Shown here piece after piece: positions 11,701-22,470 of a DNA stretch of 64,000 bases (its first letter is position 1; every line of letters begins with the position of its first letter). The position numbers and the translations under genes were made by a program. Source of the DNA: Staphylotrichum longicolle (Eukaryota; Ascomycota; Sordariomycetes; Sordariales; Chaetomiaceae). The notes under the pieces are model-generated. The model was not told where the DNA came from. It did not search any database and was given only the letters and a program-made list of their open reading frames with translations. The DNA is taken from assembly GCA_019096155.1 (NCBI GenBank), contig JAHCVI010000006.1:620001-684000 (forward strand). Direction: 5' to 3'.

Positions 11701-13126
11701 CACATCTCACAATCCGGCCAATTGGAGCTTGTTTCCAGTAGAAATGCAGTCGGTGGTGGGCCGTCTCCTATCCGACCGGTTCTGGCAAGCCGGTATCTCG
11801 GAAGGGAGTAAGGATGACTTCTACGCCAGAGTGCTTGGGAAGAAGAACACGCTGGAAGGGCTCGCATCCACTATCCGTGGGACTGTCCGGTTCGTACGGG
11901 AGACGTGCTACGCCATCATCTATTGCATGACAAGGCTCGACATGCAGTTCTATGGCTTCTTGGAACTGCCCGGGCCATTGGCGAACGCACTGTTTGCCGA
12001 CTCAATCTACCTCTCATCACACCAGGTCATCAACCTCCTCACTCTGGTGAGGTTCCTGGTTGACAACTGCCCAGTAGAGTTGCGCGACCACTTCGTGCCT
12101 CCTATTCTGGCCACTTGTTTTGAGCAGATGGATACAAAGATCAGCTCGGAGTGGGAGAAGCTCGGGCAACGGGAAGCGGTGCAAGCTGCCGCAGATGAGC
12201 TGACGGAGGAGATGAAGGCCGAGAGCATTCTGAGGCAACTCACCTATTCCGCGGTCTTGATGGTTGCCGATGTCCTTGACCCGGCCCGAGTCGGTATGTA
12301 TCAGTTGACTCCTGCGCCCCAAACACGCTCTAATCGTGAAACAGCATCCCCGACAGCCTCGGACAAGCCCGAGGACGTGGCGTCGAGCTCGAAATACCCT
12401 CCGCTACGCAAGTTCTGTCTGATGAACCCAGCCATCGCTGTGCCCCTGCTAGTCTTCTGCAGTCATGCGATTCGCATGCACGACGGCAGGTGCTGTGGCG
12501 TGGTGCTGCGGGTCTTCCGCTCCATTGTTCCCGAATTCAGCCCTTCGGATCTCTCCAAGACGATGAGGGACTCGGGGCATACGGCGCCGCTTGAGGACTT
12601 CCCGATTCCAGAGGACACAGCCAGAGAAATCAGAGAGTTCATCTCCACCGATGTGCTCAAGGCAGCCATTTCTTCGCTGCACGACCCCTATTTCGTCGAT
12701 TCGCAGAGGGATCTGGGCGCACTGATCGCCTACATCCTGGCGTACTATTCGCCGTTGACGCCTACGCCCCGGAACATCCTTGTTTCGTTGCCAAACATCA
12801 AAGCGGAGGACGTCGACAAAACAATCCAGCACGTTTCTCAGCCAGGGATGCACTCCCGCCAGCAGCGCGCCCTCGTCCTCGAGCTGCTCGAGGACTTGAA
12901 GGGCGTCAGCATATCGGAGATGGGCAAACTTAGCAAGGGCTTCGGGGCTACGCCGGGGTCGTCGCGCAGCAGCAAGAAGTCTACGCGGAGCAAGATGGTG
13001 CAGGAGTTTATGACGCCAAACGCAGGCACGGGAACAGGCACAGCCGCGGGTGCGGGTAGCTCGACGGGGCGCAACAAGACTCCTGACTTGGAGGGCGTAG
13101 CTGGGATGTTTAACGAGGCCGGCTAG
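8751..13126 (+). CDS. MSN5: Exportin-5/Msn5-type karyopherin
   Basis: Nuclear export receptor of the importin-beta family that binds RanGTP and carries phosphorylated regulators and, in relatives, RNA. I build 11 exons: 8751-9623, 9680-9868, 9926-10391, 10445-10566, 10618-10689, 10742-10966, 11019-11122, 11187-11445, 11496-11638, 11692-12293 and 12345-13126. All junctions are GT-AG and phases agree, giving 1278 residues, about the yeast length. The N-terminus AILSKIHEALKVVHSPYSPNQARQEAQ and the following EPIVRHYGLSLLEHAVKHRW match the first HEAT repeats. YLRNKIAQLWVDVAKRAW begins the Exportin-1-like (Xpo1) domain. The C-terminal tail is Gly/Ser/Thr-rich and basic. The last intron is 51 nt, in frame and free of stops; I splice it because it has GTATGT, a CTAAT branch and CAG. 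An antisense open frame at 12449-13321 is a shadow. Confidence 0.92.
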
Positions 13127-14268
13127 AAGCCTCGGGGCAGGAGGGGGAAACGACGTCGAAGACGGAGAGTTCGGTGGCACTCGGACACCTCTGAGCAGCA
13201 GTGTCATGTACATGTACAACAACACAACTCCACACCAGCTTGTTTGCGGCCGTGTCGCAGACCGACAAGCTTCCGCTCTGAAGAAGTGGGCGTGTGCATC
13301 TAGCGGTTTTTTTCTTCTCACACAGCGAAGAGGGGATAGGGAGGCTCAGGGAGGATATACCGCGGCGACATAAAGATTCTGGTTCGACAGAGAGATATGG
13401 ATACCTGGAGTAGAGAAACAAGCTGGTTGAATTGCAGTTCCTGTGAGGATAAGCGAGTCCAAGTCATTGGCAGCGAGCGGGCCGTGATGCTTCGATGTGT
13501 TTCGGATCTGTTTCTAAGAGGCATTGATGGATGAGATCGGTTGTACCAGATGAGATTGTTCACGCCCTATTTCCCTTTTCGTCTCGTAAGCCTCGGACCA
13601 AGTCGTCTTCTCTATTTGTGCGCAGCACTGCCGAGGCCTGGTCATGGTGGCGGCGCCCCTAGCCAGGCCCCTCATTCCCAAACACGACCCTAGCGGGATG
13701 CGCCAAGCAAGTCTGGGGTACGCGAGGGGGGCAGGTCTTGGCCAAACCCGTCGTCTTGGTGCAGCTTGGCGACCTGTCAAGCAACGCAGAGCGCTCTCGT
13801 TTGTGGCTCATGACTCTCGGTTTCGTCAACCCAAGGCCTCGTGAGTTGCTGCCCATTGCAGATCAGTCCAGGAGAGAAAAGGGGCAACCGGGAGAAACCG
13901 CCGCAACCACCAGGCTCACACCGGTCTCTTACACCGAGGCTGCCACCCATCCTCAGCTCAAGCTGGCCTGTTGACCTCGGCTTCTCTTCTTTTCTGTCTG
14001 CGAAGCGTCACCGGGAACCACGGAGCGACAAGCCTTTCGCCAAGCGCCAGACACGTTTCATGCCGGCAGATTCACACGGGGCGGACGCCATTGGAGCAGA
14101 AACCCTGGGCCGGATCACCGTCTAGACTCTCTATGATCTCCTTAAACCTGCAGATCCCGCGACTCGAAGCTATATACCACTAGACCCGGGCTCGGACACG
14201 GCACCCCTCTTCGATAGTCGCTCGTCCCACCAGAGACTACCCGACCATTGACCACACCTCGCTCAACC
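13127..14268. other. Intergenic region between MSN5 and the Zn2Cys6 gene
   Basis: A 1142-base gap with the MSN5 3' end and the regulator's promoter. Open frames here are short and lack coding character. A TATA element at 14171 lies near the 3' end of the gap. Confidence 0.55.
14171..14178 (+). promoter_or_regulatory. TATA box of the Zn2Cys6 regulator
   Basis: TATATACC sits 98 bases upstream of the start ATG at 14269, followed by a short pyrimidine/C-rich leader. The position and sequence suit a core promoter. This is sequence-based only. Confidence 0.5.
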
Positions 14269-16705
14269 ATGGTCTACTGCGGAAAGCCCTCCAAGGGCTG
14301 CCAGATGTGCCGGACCCGGCGTATCAAGGTATGCCCATCAGGCGTGTATGACTAACAAGTGGGAACAAGCAGATACTAACGCTGTCTCCGCAGTGCGACG
14401 AGACCAAGCCAACATGCAACCAATGCACCAAGGCACGCCGGCAGTGCCCGGGCTACAAGGACGAGTTCGACCTGGTCCTCCGTGATGAGAACCTCGCGGC
14501 CAAGCGCCGGGCCCTCAAGCTCACCACGCCGAGACGCAAAAGCAGCGCCAGCACGAGCGCCAGCGCCAGCGCCAGCACCAGCACCAACAGCAAGAAAGCC
14601 CCCAAGCCCTCACCCCCGCCAGCCTCTTCCTCTTCATCATCCTCTTCCTCCTCGTCTTCCTCCTCATCCTTCTCCCCAAGCCCCACCCCAACCCCCCTCT
14701 CCCGAACCAGCACCTCCCGCAACCCTCTCCCCCTTCAACAAGAACAAAAACAACAACAATCTCCACCTCCTCCCCGCGCACCACCAGACCCTCGCCCTCT
14801 TCCCACCCCGCTGCACCTCCCGCCAGGACCTCGCCCCTTGCCACTTCGTCGCCAACTTCGTCCTCCTCCGCGCCAGGACGGCACGCGCGGGTTCCTCGAG
14901 TACCTCCTGCCGCTGATGCAGCACGACGCGGCCTCCAAGACGGAGGACCTGAGCCACCTGCAGCACGCCTTCAACGCCTGCGCGCTGGCGTCGCTGGGAA
15001 CCGGACGGGCCCGGACAGCAGCGGGCGGGCCACGCCGGAGCCGGGGGAGGCGGGGTTGGGAGTTGGGCGTGGGCTGGGGCGGGGCAGGGGCAGGGGCAGG
15101 GGGTGGAGATGGGGAAGGGGAGGGAGGACGGGATGTCTTGGGAAGGCGTTCGGGGAGTATAGCCGGGCGTTGAGGGCGACGCAGGCGGCGCTGGTGGATC
15201 CGCAGCGTGGAAGAGTGATGGGGTGCTGGCGGCGTGTTTGTTGTTGGGGATGTTTGAGGTGAGTTCTCTTTTTTCTGTTTTGCAGTGTTTGTTCAGGGGG
15301 GGGTGGGTAAAAGGGGAAGAGAGGATGAGTGCTGACGGAATGGACAGAACATCACGGCCAAGCAGTTGGGGAGTTTGGCATGGGGGTCGCACGTCGAGGG
15401 CGCGATACAGCTCGTCAAGGCGCGCGGGAGGAGCCAGTTGAAGACGAAGCTGGGAGTGCAGCTGTTTATCGCTGTCAGGACGCAGTTGGTGAGTCTGAGC
15501 TGGTGACGAAAGGAGTTGGGATGAGTCTCTGACCTGTGTCCTCGATAAATAGATTATTCACACCCTCGCGTCCGGCACCCCGCCCCCCATGGGCGCCGAC
15601 TGGTGGATACAGGACGCCGTCGCCGACTCGACCGCCGCCGAGTGCCAGCGGATCAGTCTCAAGACCGGAGAGCTGCGCGCCGAGATCACCCGCGTCATGG
15701 CCACTGCCGAGCGCACTCCAGAGACCATCCAAGTTGTGCAGAGCCTGATGCACCGGGCACAGAACCTGGACCAGCAGATGGCTGTGTGGATGGCCAGCGT
15801 ACCGGAAGCCTGGCAGTACAGGACGCTGTGCTGGCAGGTTCACAACCTCGCCGTTCCCGGGGGCGGCAGTGACTACTCCAAGGCAGAGGTGTTCCCGGGC
15901 CGAGTGGACGTGTATAGCGACTTTTGGGTGGCGGCCGTGTGGAACCAGGCGCGGACCACGAGGCTGGTCCTCAACTCCATCGCGGTCCGCTGCGCTGCGT
16001 GGGTGTGCTCGCCGGTGGACTACCGGACGACGCCCCAGTACGCGACGGCGGCGCGAGTGTGCGTCGACACCATCTCGGACATCATCTCCTCGGTGCCGTA
16101 CCACTTTGGGTGGCATACCAAGAGGAGCGAGCTGTTTCCGTCGGATGAGGCGACAAACTTTGGGTGCGGCGACGAGTACGGCATGAAGGGACTGGCCGGG
16201 TACTTCCTGAGCTGGCCCTTGGCTTGTATGATGACGCAGGATTACTCGACCGACGCGCGTATGTGTGGCCTTTCACCCTCGTTGCCGTGAACATGGGGAC
16301 TAATGAGAGGTTTTCCCAGAACGATCCTACATCAGAGGCAGACTCAAGCACATCGGCGACGAGCTTGGGATCAAATACGCACATATCCTGTCGGAGGTAG
16401 GGCTTCATACCATCGCCTTGAGCTGAATTTATACTAACGAATCGGCGTAGCTCCAAGTCCGCGTCCCCTCGATGCTCATCCGCTCCGACGGCCTTCTTGC
16501 CAAGCCATACCCGATGGCTCACAATTTTGAGAAGCTGCTGTCGTCGTCCCGGCTGCCGTGCCCGCTTTCAAAAGGATACACTCTCGGCAACCCAGCGCAG
16601 CGCGCGGATGTGCCGCAAGAGCAGCCCCCACAGAGCCAGGGTGGCCCGGCCGGGGCGTCAGGGGAAGCAACGCAACCCGTGATGCAGAAGTGGGTTTCGG
16701 TGTGA
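14269..16705 (+). CDS. Zn2Cys6 transcription factor with fungal TF domain; frame broken in exon 2
   Basis: Binuclear zinc-cluster regulator; target unknown. Exons: 14269-14328, 14394-15258, 15348-15488, 15553-16258, 16320-16396 and 16451-16705. The DNA-binding domain is split by intron 1: GCQMCRTRRIKC, then CDETKPTCNQCTKARRQC, has all six cysteines. Exon 2 then holds Ala/Ser, poly-Ser and Pro-rich low complexity. Exons 3-6 form a clean fungal TF domain (QLGSLAWGSHVEGAIQLVKARG, MGADWWIQ, ending near VPSMLIRSDG). Exon 2 is 865 nt, not a multiple of three, although both flanking junctions are in phase 0. Conserved pieces lie in different frames: HFVANFVLL (about 14837), DGTRGFLEYLLPLM to ACALASLG (14880-15000), KAFGEYSRALRATQAALVDP (15140-15205), and SDGVLAACLLLGMFE (15215-15258). 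Either assembly indels or a decaying gene; the clean 3' half favours assembly error. Confidence 0.78.
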
Positions 16706-16970
16706 GGTGCGCGTGGATATGGCTTTTATTCTTCTCGACTTTGTAACGTTTGACGGGCTTGGTGTTGGATACCCTGGTTTCTACCCCCCCTGTATAAGTT
16801 TATCCTGCCGATGCTTGAAATTGGAATGTCCACGACGCTATGAAATGAATGTGAACGTCAGTTCCGTGTGGCCGCCAGTCTGCTCGACGAATTCCGAAGC
16901 GCCCCTGTCCCATTCCTGCTCTCCCTAGCCCTGCTTGACAATATGATTCGTCCTCCTGCCTTCAGTTGAC

Positions 16971-17415
16971 TTAAGACTTTCTGCTCCTCTCCCTGTTAGC
17001 TCTGCTGAACCTCGAATCATATGATCGAACACACCTCTTCCGCTTCGCGGCATCGTCCTTCTCGTTGGCACCCGAGGACGACCCCAGCTCCCACGCTTTG
17101 ACCACCCAGCTCTGCGTCCGGTCGAGGTAAGACTCGTTCTCCATCGACTTGACCCTGACTTGCATGCCGTCCTTGGTGAATACGACGTTGTTGCCCATCT
17201 GCTTGCGGGCCTGGGTTTGGATCTTGGTCACCGACAGGTAAATCTGGTAACCGACCCAGGCCATGACGCCCAAAACGATGAGCGTAATGAACAGGGGTAG
17301 CAGCTGCCTGTGGGAGTATTAGCGGCGCGGTTATTTATTGAGGGGACTTGACAAATGACACTGCGAACCTTATCGTTGACGGCGGCGCCTGCACTTTCTG
17401 CTTGCCCCAAGCCAT
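16971..17415 (-). CDS. Small conserved single-pass membrane protein, function unknown
   Basis: Two exons, 17369-17415 and 16971-17307, joined in phase 2 across a 61-nt intron, give 127 residues. The start MAWGKQKVQ is a short basic N-terminus. Residues about 18-40 (LLPLFITLIVLGVMAWVGYQIY) form one clear membrane segment. The soluble C-terminal part (KIQTQARKQMGNNVVFTKDG followed by MQVRVKSMENESYLDRTQSWVVKAW) looks conserved, and I recall similar short fungal proteins without assigned function. The extreme C-terminus is basic and Ser/Arg-rich. The gene converges on the Zn2Cys6 regulator, with only 265 bases between stops. I cannot name a family; location in an organelle membrane is a guess. 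Confidence 0.75.
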
Positions 17416-18572
17416 GGTGATATGTTGTTGCGTGTGTCTTTTCGGTTATGAGAGCAGCGGGGTAAATCTTGAAGTTGGACAAGAATGCGCCGACACGCCT
17501 GCGCCAAATCGAGAGAGAGGGATGAGGTAAAAATTCCACAAATTCCCCAGAGATTTATTCAGCAGCAGCACTCGGCGCACAAAGAACCGAGCTGGAAGCT
17601 GTTGGTGCACTCTGCCTCCTCAAACTAAGGTGCTGAATCGGCCGCTTCTGAGGGACGCAACGATGCGGCATGAACCAGCGTCGCTGTGATGTTGGCCAAG
17701 TCGGTATTTTTATTTTATTGAAGATGGACCAACATCAGTTTCAGAGACAATTAGCTGGGGATGGACCCAGAGGCTTGGGACGGCGGCGGCCTCAGACAGT
17801 ACCGAAGCCCGCCCGATGTGCATTTAATTGCTTTCAAGCTGGAGGTCACTCAGGGGTGCGGCCTCAGCTCCGGCATGTGTGTGCCGAGTTGCAGGGTCAC
17901 TCGGTGGTTGGCGCGCCCAGTGCTCTCCCCTGATGGTGCCGCGTGGTGGGGAGGACAGCGTTGTGGTATGTTACAAAAAGCTTACGCAGTACTCCGTACG
18001 CGGATCGCTGATAATTCTCCAAGATGTACTTCGTACCGCGGTATGGGACGTGTATTGGTAACTTACAGCTCGGCACAATTTCATGCATCTAAAGGGGCAT
18101 TCGTCAACTGAGTGTTTCCGTTCGGCGCCAGCTGATGTACCTTCCTTGGCGGGGATGCCCCATCGGCAGCCACAACTCCAGCGCCACAGTGCGAGTCCAA
18201 GCTCTGTCGCAGCAACCCTGCCATGTTCTGAGTGCCTGCGTTTTCTGGCGGGAGCTCTGCTGATCTGGCCAGTCTGTCATCCCGCAGCGCCTCCACCAAA
18301 ATTGCTAAGGACAGCAACAGCTCTAACCCTGGCACCTCGACCCCAAGCCAAGCTTGCTCCACAGCCCGCCACCATCCACCGACGACACGACGCCATTCAA
18401 CACTTCCTGCCAGCTTCCCGTCTCCAACGCCAGGTCCGTCGTCCGGTCGTCCTCGCTACCCACACAGCACACATCGCTTTTCGGCCACCCCTCTCGGCGT
18501 TGACGCTGCATTGCCCGCACATCGTCTCGTCCCAGACACGCGCTGTCGCAGCGTCGCACGGCCGAGCCCACC
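17416..18572. other. Divergent promoter region, small membrane protein / SEC24
   Basis: A 1157-base gap. It includes GTACTCCGTAC near 17989, a partly palindromic motif often seen between fungal genes, and CT-rich leader sequence before SEC24 (about 18280-18570). Open frames within it look random. Confidence 0.5.
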
Positions 18573-21453
18573 ATGTCCGTTCCCCACGAATACGGCCAGT
18601 ATCCGCCCCAGCAGCCCGCCGAGCAAGCCCCGTATCCCGACCAAGGCTATGCGAACCCGGCCGATGTGCCGCCCCCGGCCGCCGGCGCACACCACGCTGA
18701 CCATGGCAAGAAGAAGAAGAGAGCATATGCTGCTGGCGCCTTTGACGTCGCTGCGGGGGGCAACGCTGCAGTAGGCGGCCAGCAGCAAGGGGGAGGCCAA
18801 TTCGGCGCGCCCGCACCCGCATATGGAGGTTATCCGCAACCAGAGGTCCAACCCGTCGTGTACGGCGCTCCCCAGCCGCAACAGCCGTATGGCATGCCCC
18901 AGCCAGCTCCTGCCGGGGGTTATCAGGCACCGGAGCCCTACTACCCCTCAGCCGGAGCTCCTCCGGCCCCTGGGGGCGTCGCCGGGCTCGCCTCCGGCAT
19001 GTCGGCCATGAATCTGGGGCCCGGCGCGCAACAACAACCGCAACAGCTTCCCCCTCAGGCGAGAGCTGGGCCCCTCAACCAACTCTACCCGACCGACCTC
19101 CTCAACCAGCCGTTCAATGTGTCAGAGTTGGATCTCCCTCCGCCGCCGATCATTTTGCCTCCGAACGTACGTTCATCACCGTCCTCCTCTTGTGAATATC
19201 GTGATACATGCTGACCTCTGGGTGCAGTCCAGCGTCACCCCCTCACCCGATGCGAATTGCCTCCCCAAGTATGTGCGGTCGACACTCAATGCTGTTCCCA
19301 CGACGCACTCGCTGCTCAAGAAGAGCAAGCTCCCCCTGGCGCTCGTCATTCAGCCCTACGCAGCTCTCCATGATCTGGACGACCCCGTTCCCGTCGTCCA
19401 GGATCAAGTCATTTCGCGTTGCCGGAGATGCAGGTCCTACATCAACCCCTTTGTGACCTTCCTCGATCACGGCCACCGCTGGCGCTGCAACATGTGCAAC
19501 CTCACCAACGACGTTCCCCAGGCCTTTGACTGGGACGCCGCGGCTCAGAAGACGGTTGATCGGTGGCAGCGCCATGAACTAAACCACGCCGTGGTTGAGT
19601 TTGTCGCCCCTCAGGAGTACATGGTCCGGCCTCCGCAGCCGCTGGTATATCTCTTCCTGTTCGATGTCAGCTATGCCGCTGTGTCGACGGGCCTCCTCGC
19701 CACCAGCGCCCGCACAATTCTGGACAGTCTCAACAGGATCCCCAACGCCGACCGGCGCACCAGGCTTGGCTTCATTGCCGTCGACTCGAGCTTGCACTAT
19801 TTCTCGGTGCCCAAGGACACGGACGAGAACGGCGAGACCAGCATGCTTGTGGTCAGCGACTTGGATGAGCCCTTCCTTCCAGTGCCCCAGGAGCTGCTCG
19901 TCCCCCTGACCGAGTGCCGCAACAGCATCGAGAGCTTCCTCACCAAGCTTCCGGAAATGTTTGCCAACAACCAGAACAATGGGTCTTGCATGGGTTCTGC
20001 ACTCAGGGCCGGCCACAAGCTCATCTCCCCGCTTGGTGGCAAGATTGTCGTTCTCAGCGCCTCCCTGCCCAATGTCGGCTACGGCAAGCTCGAGATGCGC
20101 GAGGACAAGAAGCTGCTCGGCACATCCAAGGAGAACGGTCTGCTCCAGACGGCGAGCAGTTTCTACAAGAGCTTTGCGGTCGAGTGCTCTAAGAACCAAG
20201 TCTCGATCGATATGTTCTTGTTCTCGTCTCAGTACCAGGATGTGGCGTCGCTGAGCAATCTTCCGAGGTACACGGGTGGTCAGACCTGGTTTTACCCGGG
20301 ATGGAACGCGGGCCGCCCCGAGGACGCCATCAAGTTTGCGTCCGAGTTTAGCGACTTCCTCTCCTCCGAGATTGGTCTGGAGGCCGTCCTGCGCGTCCGC
20401 GCGACGACCGGCCTCCGCATGAGCACCTTCTACGGCAATTTCTTCAACAGGAGTTCCGACCTCTGTGCCTTCCCAGCCTTCCCTCGCGACCAGTGCTACG
20501 TGGTCGAGGTGGCGATTGACGAGAATCTGACCAAGAACGTTGTCTGCCTGCAGACGGCCGTCTTGCACACGACGTGCAATGGCGAGCGCCGCATCCGCGT
20601 CATGACGCTCGCTCTGCCTACCACAACCAACCTCGCCGACGTATATGCTTCCGCCGACCAGTGTGCCGTCACCACGTACTACACCCACAAGGCTGTGGAG
20701 AGGGCACTCAGCAATGGGCTCGACTCTGCCAGGGATCTCCTCCAGAGCAAGGTCACCGAGTTGCTGCAGACCTTCAGGAAGGAGCTAGCCGGCGGCAGCA
20801 TGGGCGGCGGCTTGCAGTTCCCATCCAACCTCCGTGGCCTCCCGGCCCTGTTCCTGGGCCTGATAAAGCACGTGGGCCTGAGGAAATCGGCGCAGATCCC
20901 CTCGGATCTCAGGTCCGCGGCGCTCTGCCTGCTCTCCACCCTGCCGCTGCCTCTCCTGATGCAGTACATCTACCCCCGGCTGTACTCGCTCCACGACATG
21001 CCCGACAACGCGGGCTACCCCGATCCGGAGACGAGCCAGATCGTGCTGCCGCCGCCACTGAACCTGTCGTCGGAGCGGTTCGTGCCGTACGGCCTCTACC
21101 TCATCGACGACGGGCAGACGCAGTTCCTGTGGGTCGGGCGCGACGCGGTGCCGCAGCTGCTCGTGGACGTGTTTGGCGTGGCGGACCGCGCCCAGCTGCG
21201 CGTCGGCAAGGGCGCGCTGCCGGAGCTGGACAACGACTTCAACGAGCGCGTGCGGGCGGTCATCCAGAAGAGCCGCGACCACAAGTCCAAGGGCGTCGGC
21301 AGCATCATCGTCCCGCACTTGTACATCGTGCGCGAGGACGGTGAGCCGAGCCTCAAGCTGTGGGCGCAGACCCTGCTGGTGGAGGACCGCGCGGATCAGG
21401 GCATGAGCTACCAGCAGTGGATGGGGTCGCTGAGGGAGAAGGTTAGTATCTAA
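18573..21453 (+). CDS. SEC24: COPII coat cargo adaptor Sec24
   Basis: Inner COPII coat subunit that selects cargo on ER exit sites in complex with Sec23. Exon 1 is 18573-19166 and exon 2 is 19228-21453, with a 61-nt intron; the product has 939 residues. Residues 1-165 are a Pro/Gln/Gly/Ala-rich unstructured tail typical of Sec24. The zinc finger has Cys 263, 266, 285 and 288 (CRRC and CNMC). The trunk (vWA-like) domain starts at QPLVYLFLFDVSYAAV, followed by the beta-sandwich, helical (RALSNGLDSARDLLQSKV) and gelsolin-like (GLYLIDDGQTQFLWVGRDA) domains. The terminal exon ends REKVSI if unspliced. A possible extra intron (GTTAGT at about 21442 to an AG near 21496) would give REKVVQ instead. 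Frames on the opposite strand up to 369 codons are shadows. Confidence 0.97.
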
Positions 21454-22200
21454 TTGAGGGGAGGGGGTGACATTGGATGCTGATGGCGAGAACAGGTTGT
21501 TCAATAACGGACATGTCTGGTTCCATGGGGGCTCTTGTGATTGATGCATAGGTAATGCTTCTAGTGAATAGATACTACAGAGCAGACGTTGGTGGGGAGG
21601 AGATGAATTACACTGTTTGGTCATACAGCGCGCCGATTGACTGATTGACTGTGATACCCATCCGACGTGCGTTTTGAAGTTTCGGTCTCATGACAATCCT
21701 CCCCTCCCGAAACACGCCTCCCAACTCAAACCCGAGCATTCCTGCCCAGACTCGTCGGAAGCCAACGTCGAAGTTTAAAGAATCCTCATCATTGACCAAA
21801 AACCGTCTGGCCACCTTCCCACCCGGCCACGAACGGCCAACCAGAGGCAGCTGACTGCGTCCACACTGCTCCATACGGTACCTTACTTAAGGAAGCTGAT
21901 TTTGACTTGTGTATCCGTATACTCGGTACCCAGATTACACCCCAAATCAGGCTTCCTGTCGTTGCGCCGGCCTCTCCTACCAGTCTCGCCCCAGAAATAG
22001 AAGAGACATGGAAATAGCAACACCACACATCTCACACGCGCAAAGACCCCCCCGGCGGCCACGCCCAGGTCCCGGCCCCCGACCCCCGGGCCCCACCTGG
22101 CCGCCTTTTCTGGCCGCGTTCAGGGGCTTCCCAAGTCCCGGATGCAGGAATGCAAGCAGGGTGCGTCGTGCGGCTCTTGCGATTCCCGATGCACGCACGA

Positions 22201-22241
22201 TGCAAGGCAGGCAAGGCAAGGCAAGGTAGGGCAGGGCAGGG
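22201..22241. repeat. Imperfect GGCAA/GGGCA pentamer array
   Basis: The stretch repeats GGCAA about four times with small changes and passes into GGGCA units. It lies in the gene-free region downstream of SEC24. Confidence 0.7.
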
Positions 22242-22446
22242 TCGTCCTCACCTTCTTCACGGGTCCAGATTGCTTGTATGTTACATGCTGGGCGTATTTT
22301 TGGCCTGCCTGCCCTGGCTGGCTTTCTGTCTGTGTGTCGGTGTGCTGCTGCGACTGCGCCGGCAGGAGAGGGGGGAGAACGGGTAACGTGAGGGATTGGG
22401 ATGGGACGGGAATGGGGTGGATGGATGGTGATGAGGAGTCGGGCTT

Positions 22447-22470
22447 GACTGGACTGGACTGGACTGGACT
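22447..22470. repeat. GGACT pentamer microsatellite
   Basis: Four exact GGACT units preceded by a partial GACT unit. A related but imperfect CGACT/TGACT run occurs at 22625-22646. Confidence 0.85.

Noticed and set aside
12449..13321. 290-codon minus-strand frame over the MSN5 3' end
   Set aside because: Overlaps a well-supported exon of MSN5 and has no recognisable domain.
14664..15392. 242-codon minus-strand frame opposite the Zn2Cys6 gene
   Set aside because: Low-complexity Pro/Arg/Gly translation opposite a confirmed regulator; considered whether it could explain the frame breaks, but it has no motif.
19579..20688. 369-codon minus-strand frame inside SEC24
   Set aside because: Shadow of the Sec24 coding sequence; composition is Ala/Gly/Glu/Val-rich without motifs or splice structure.
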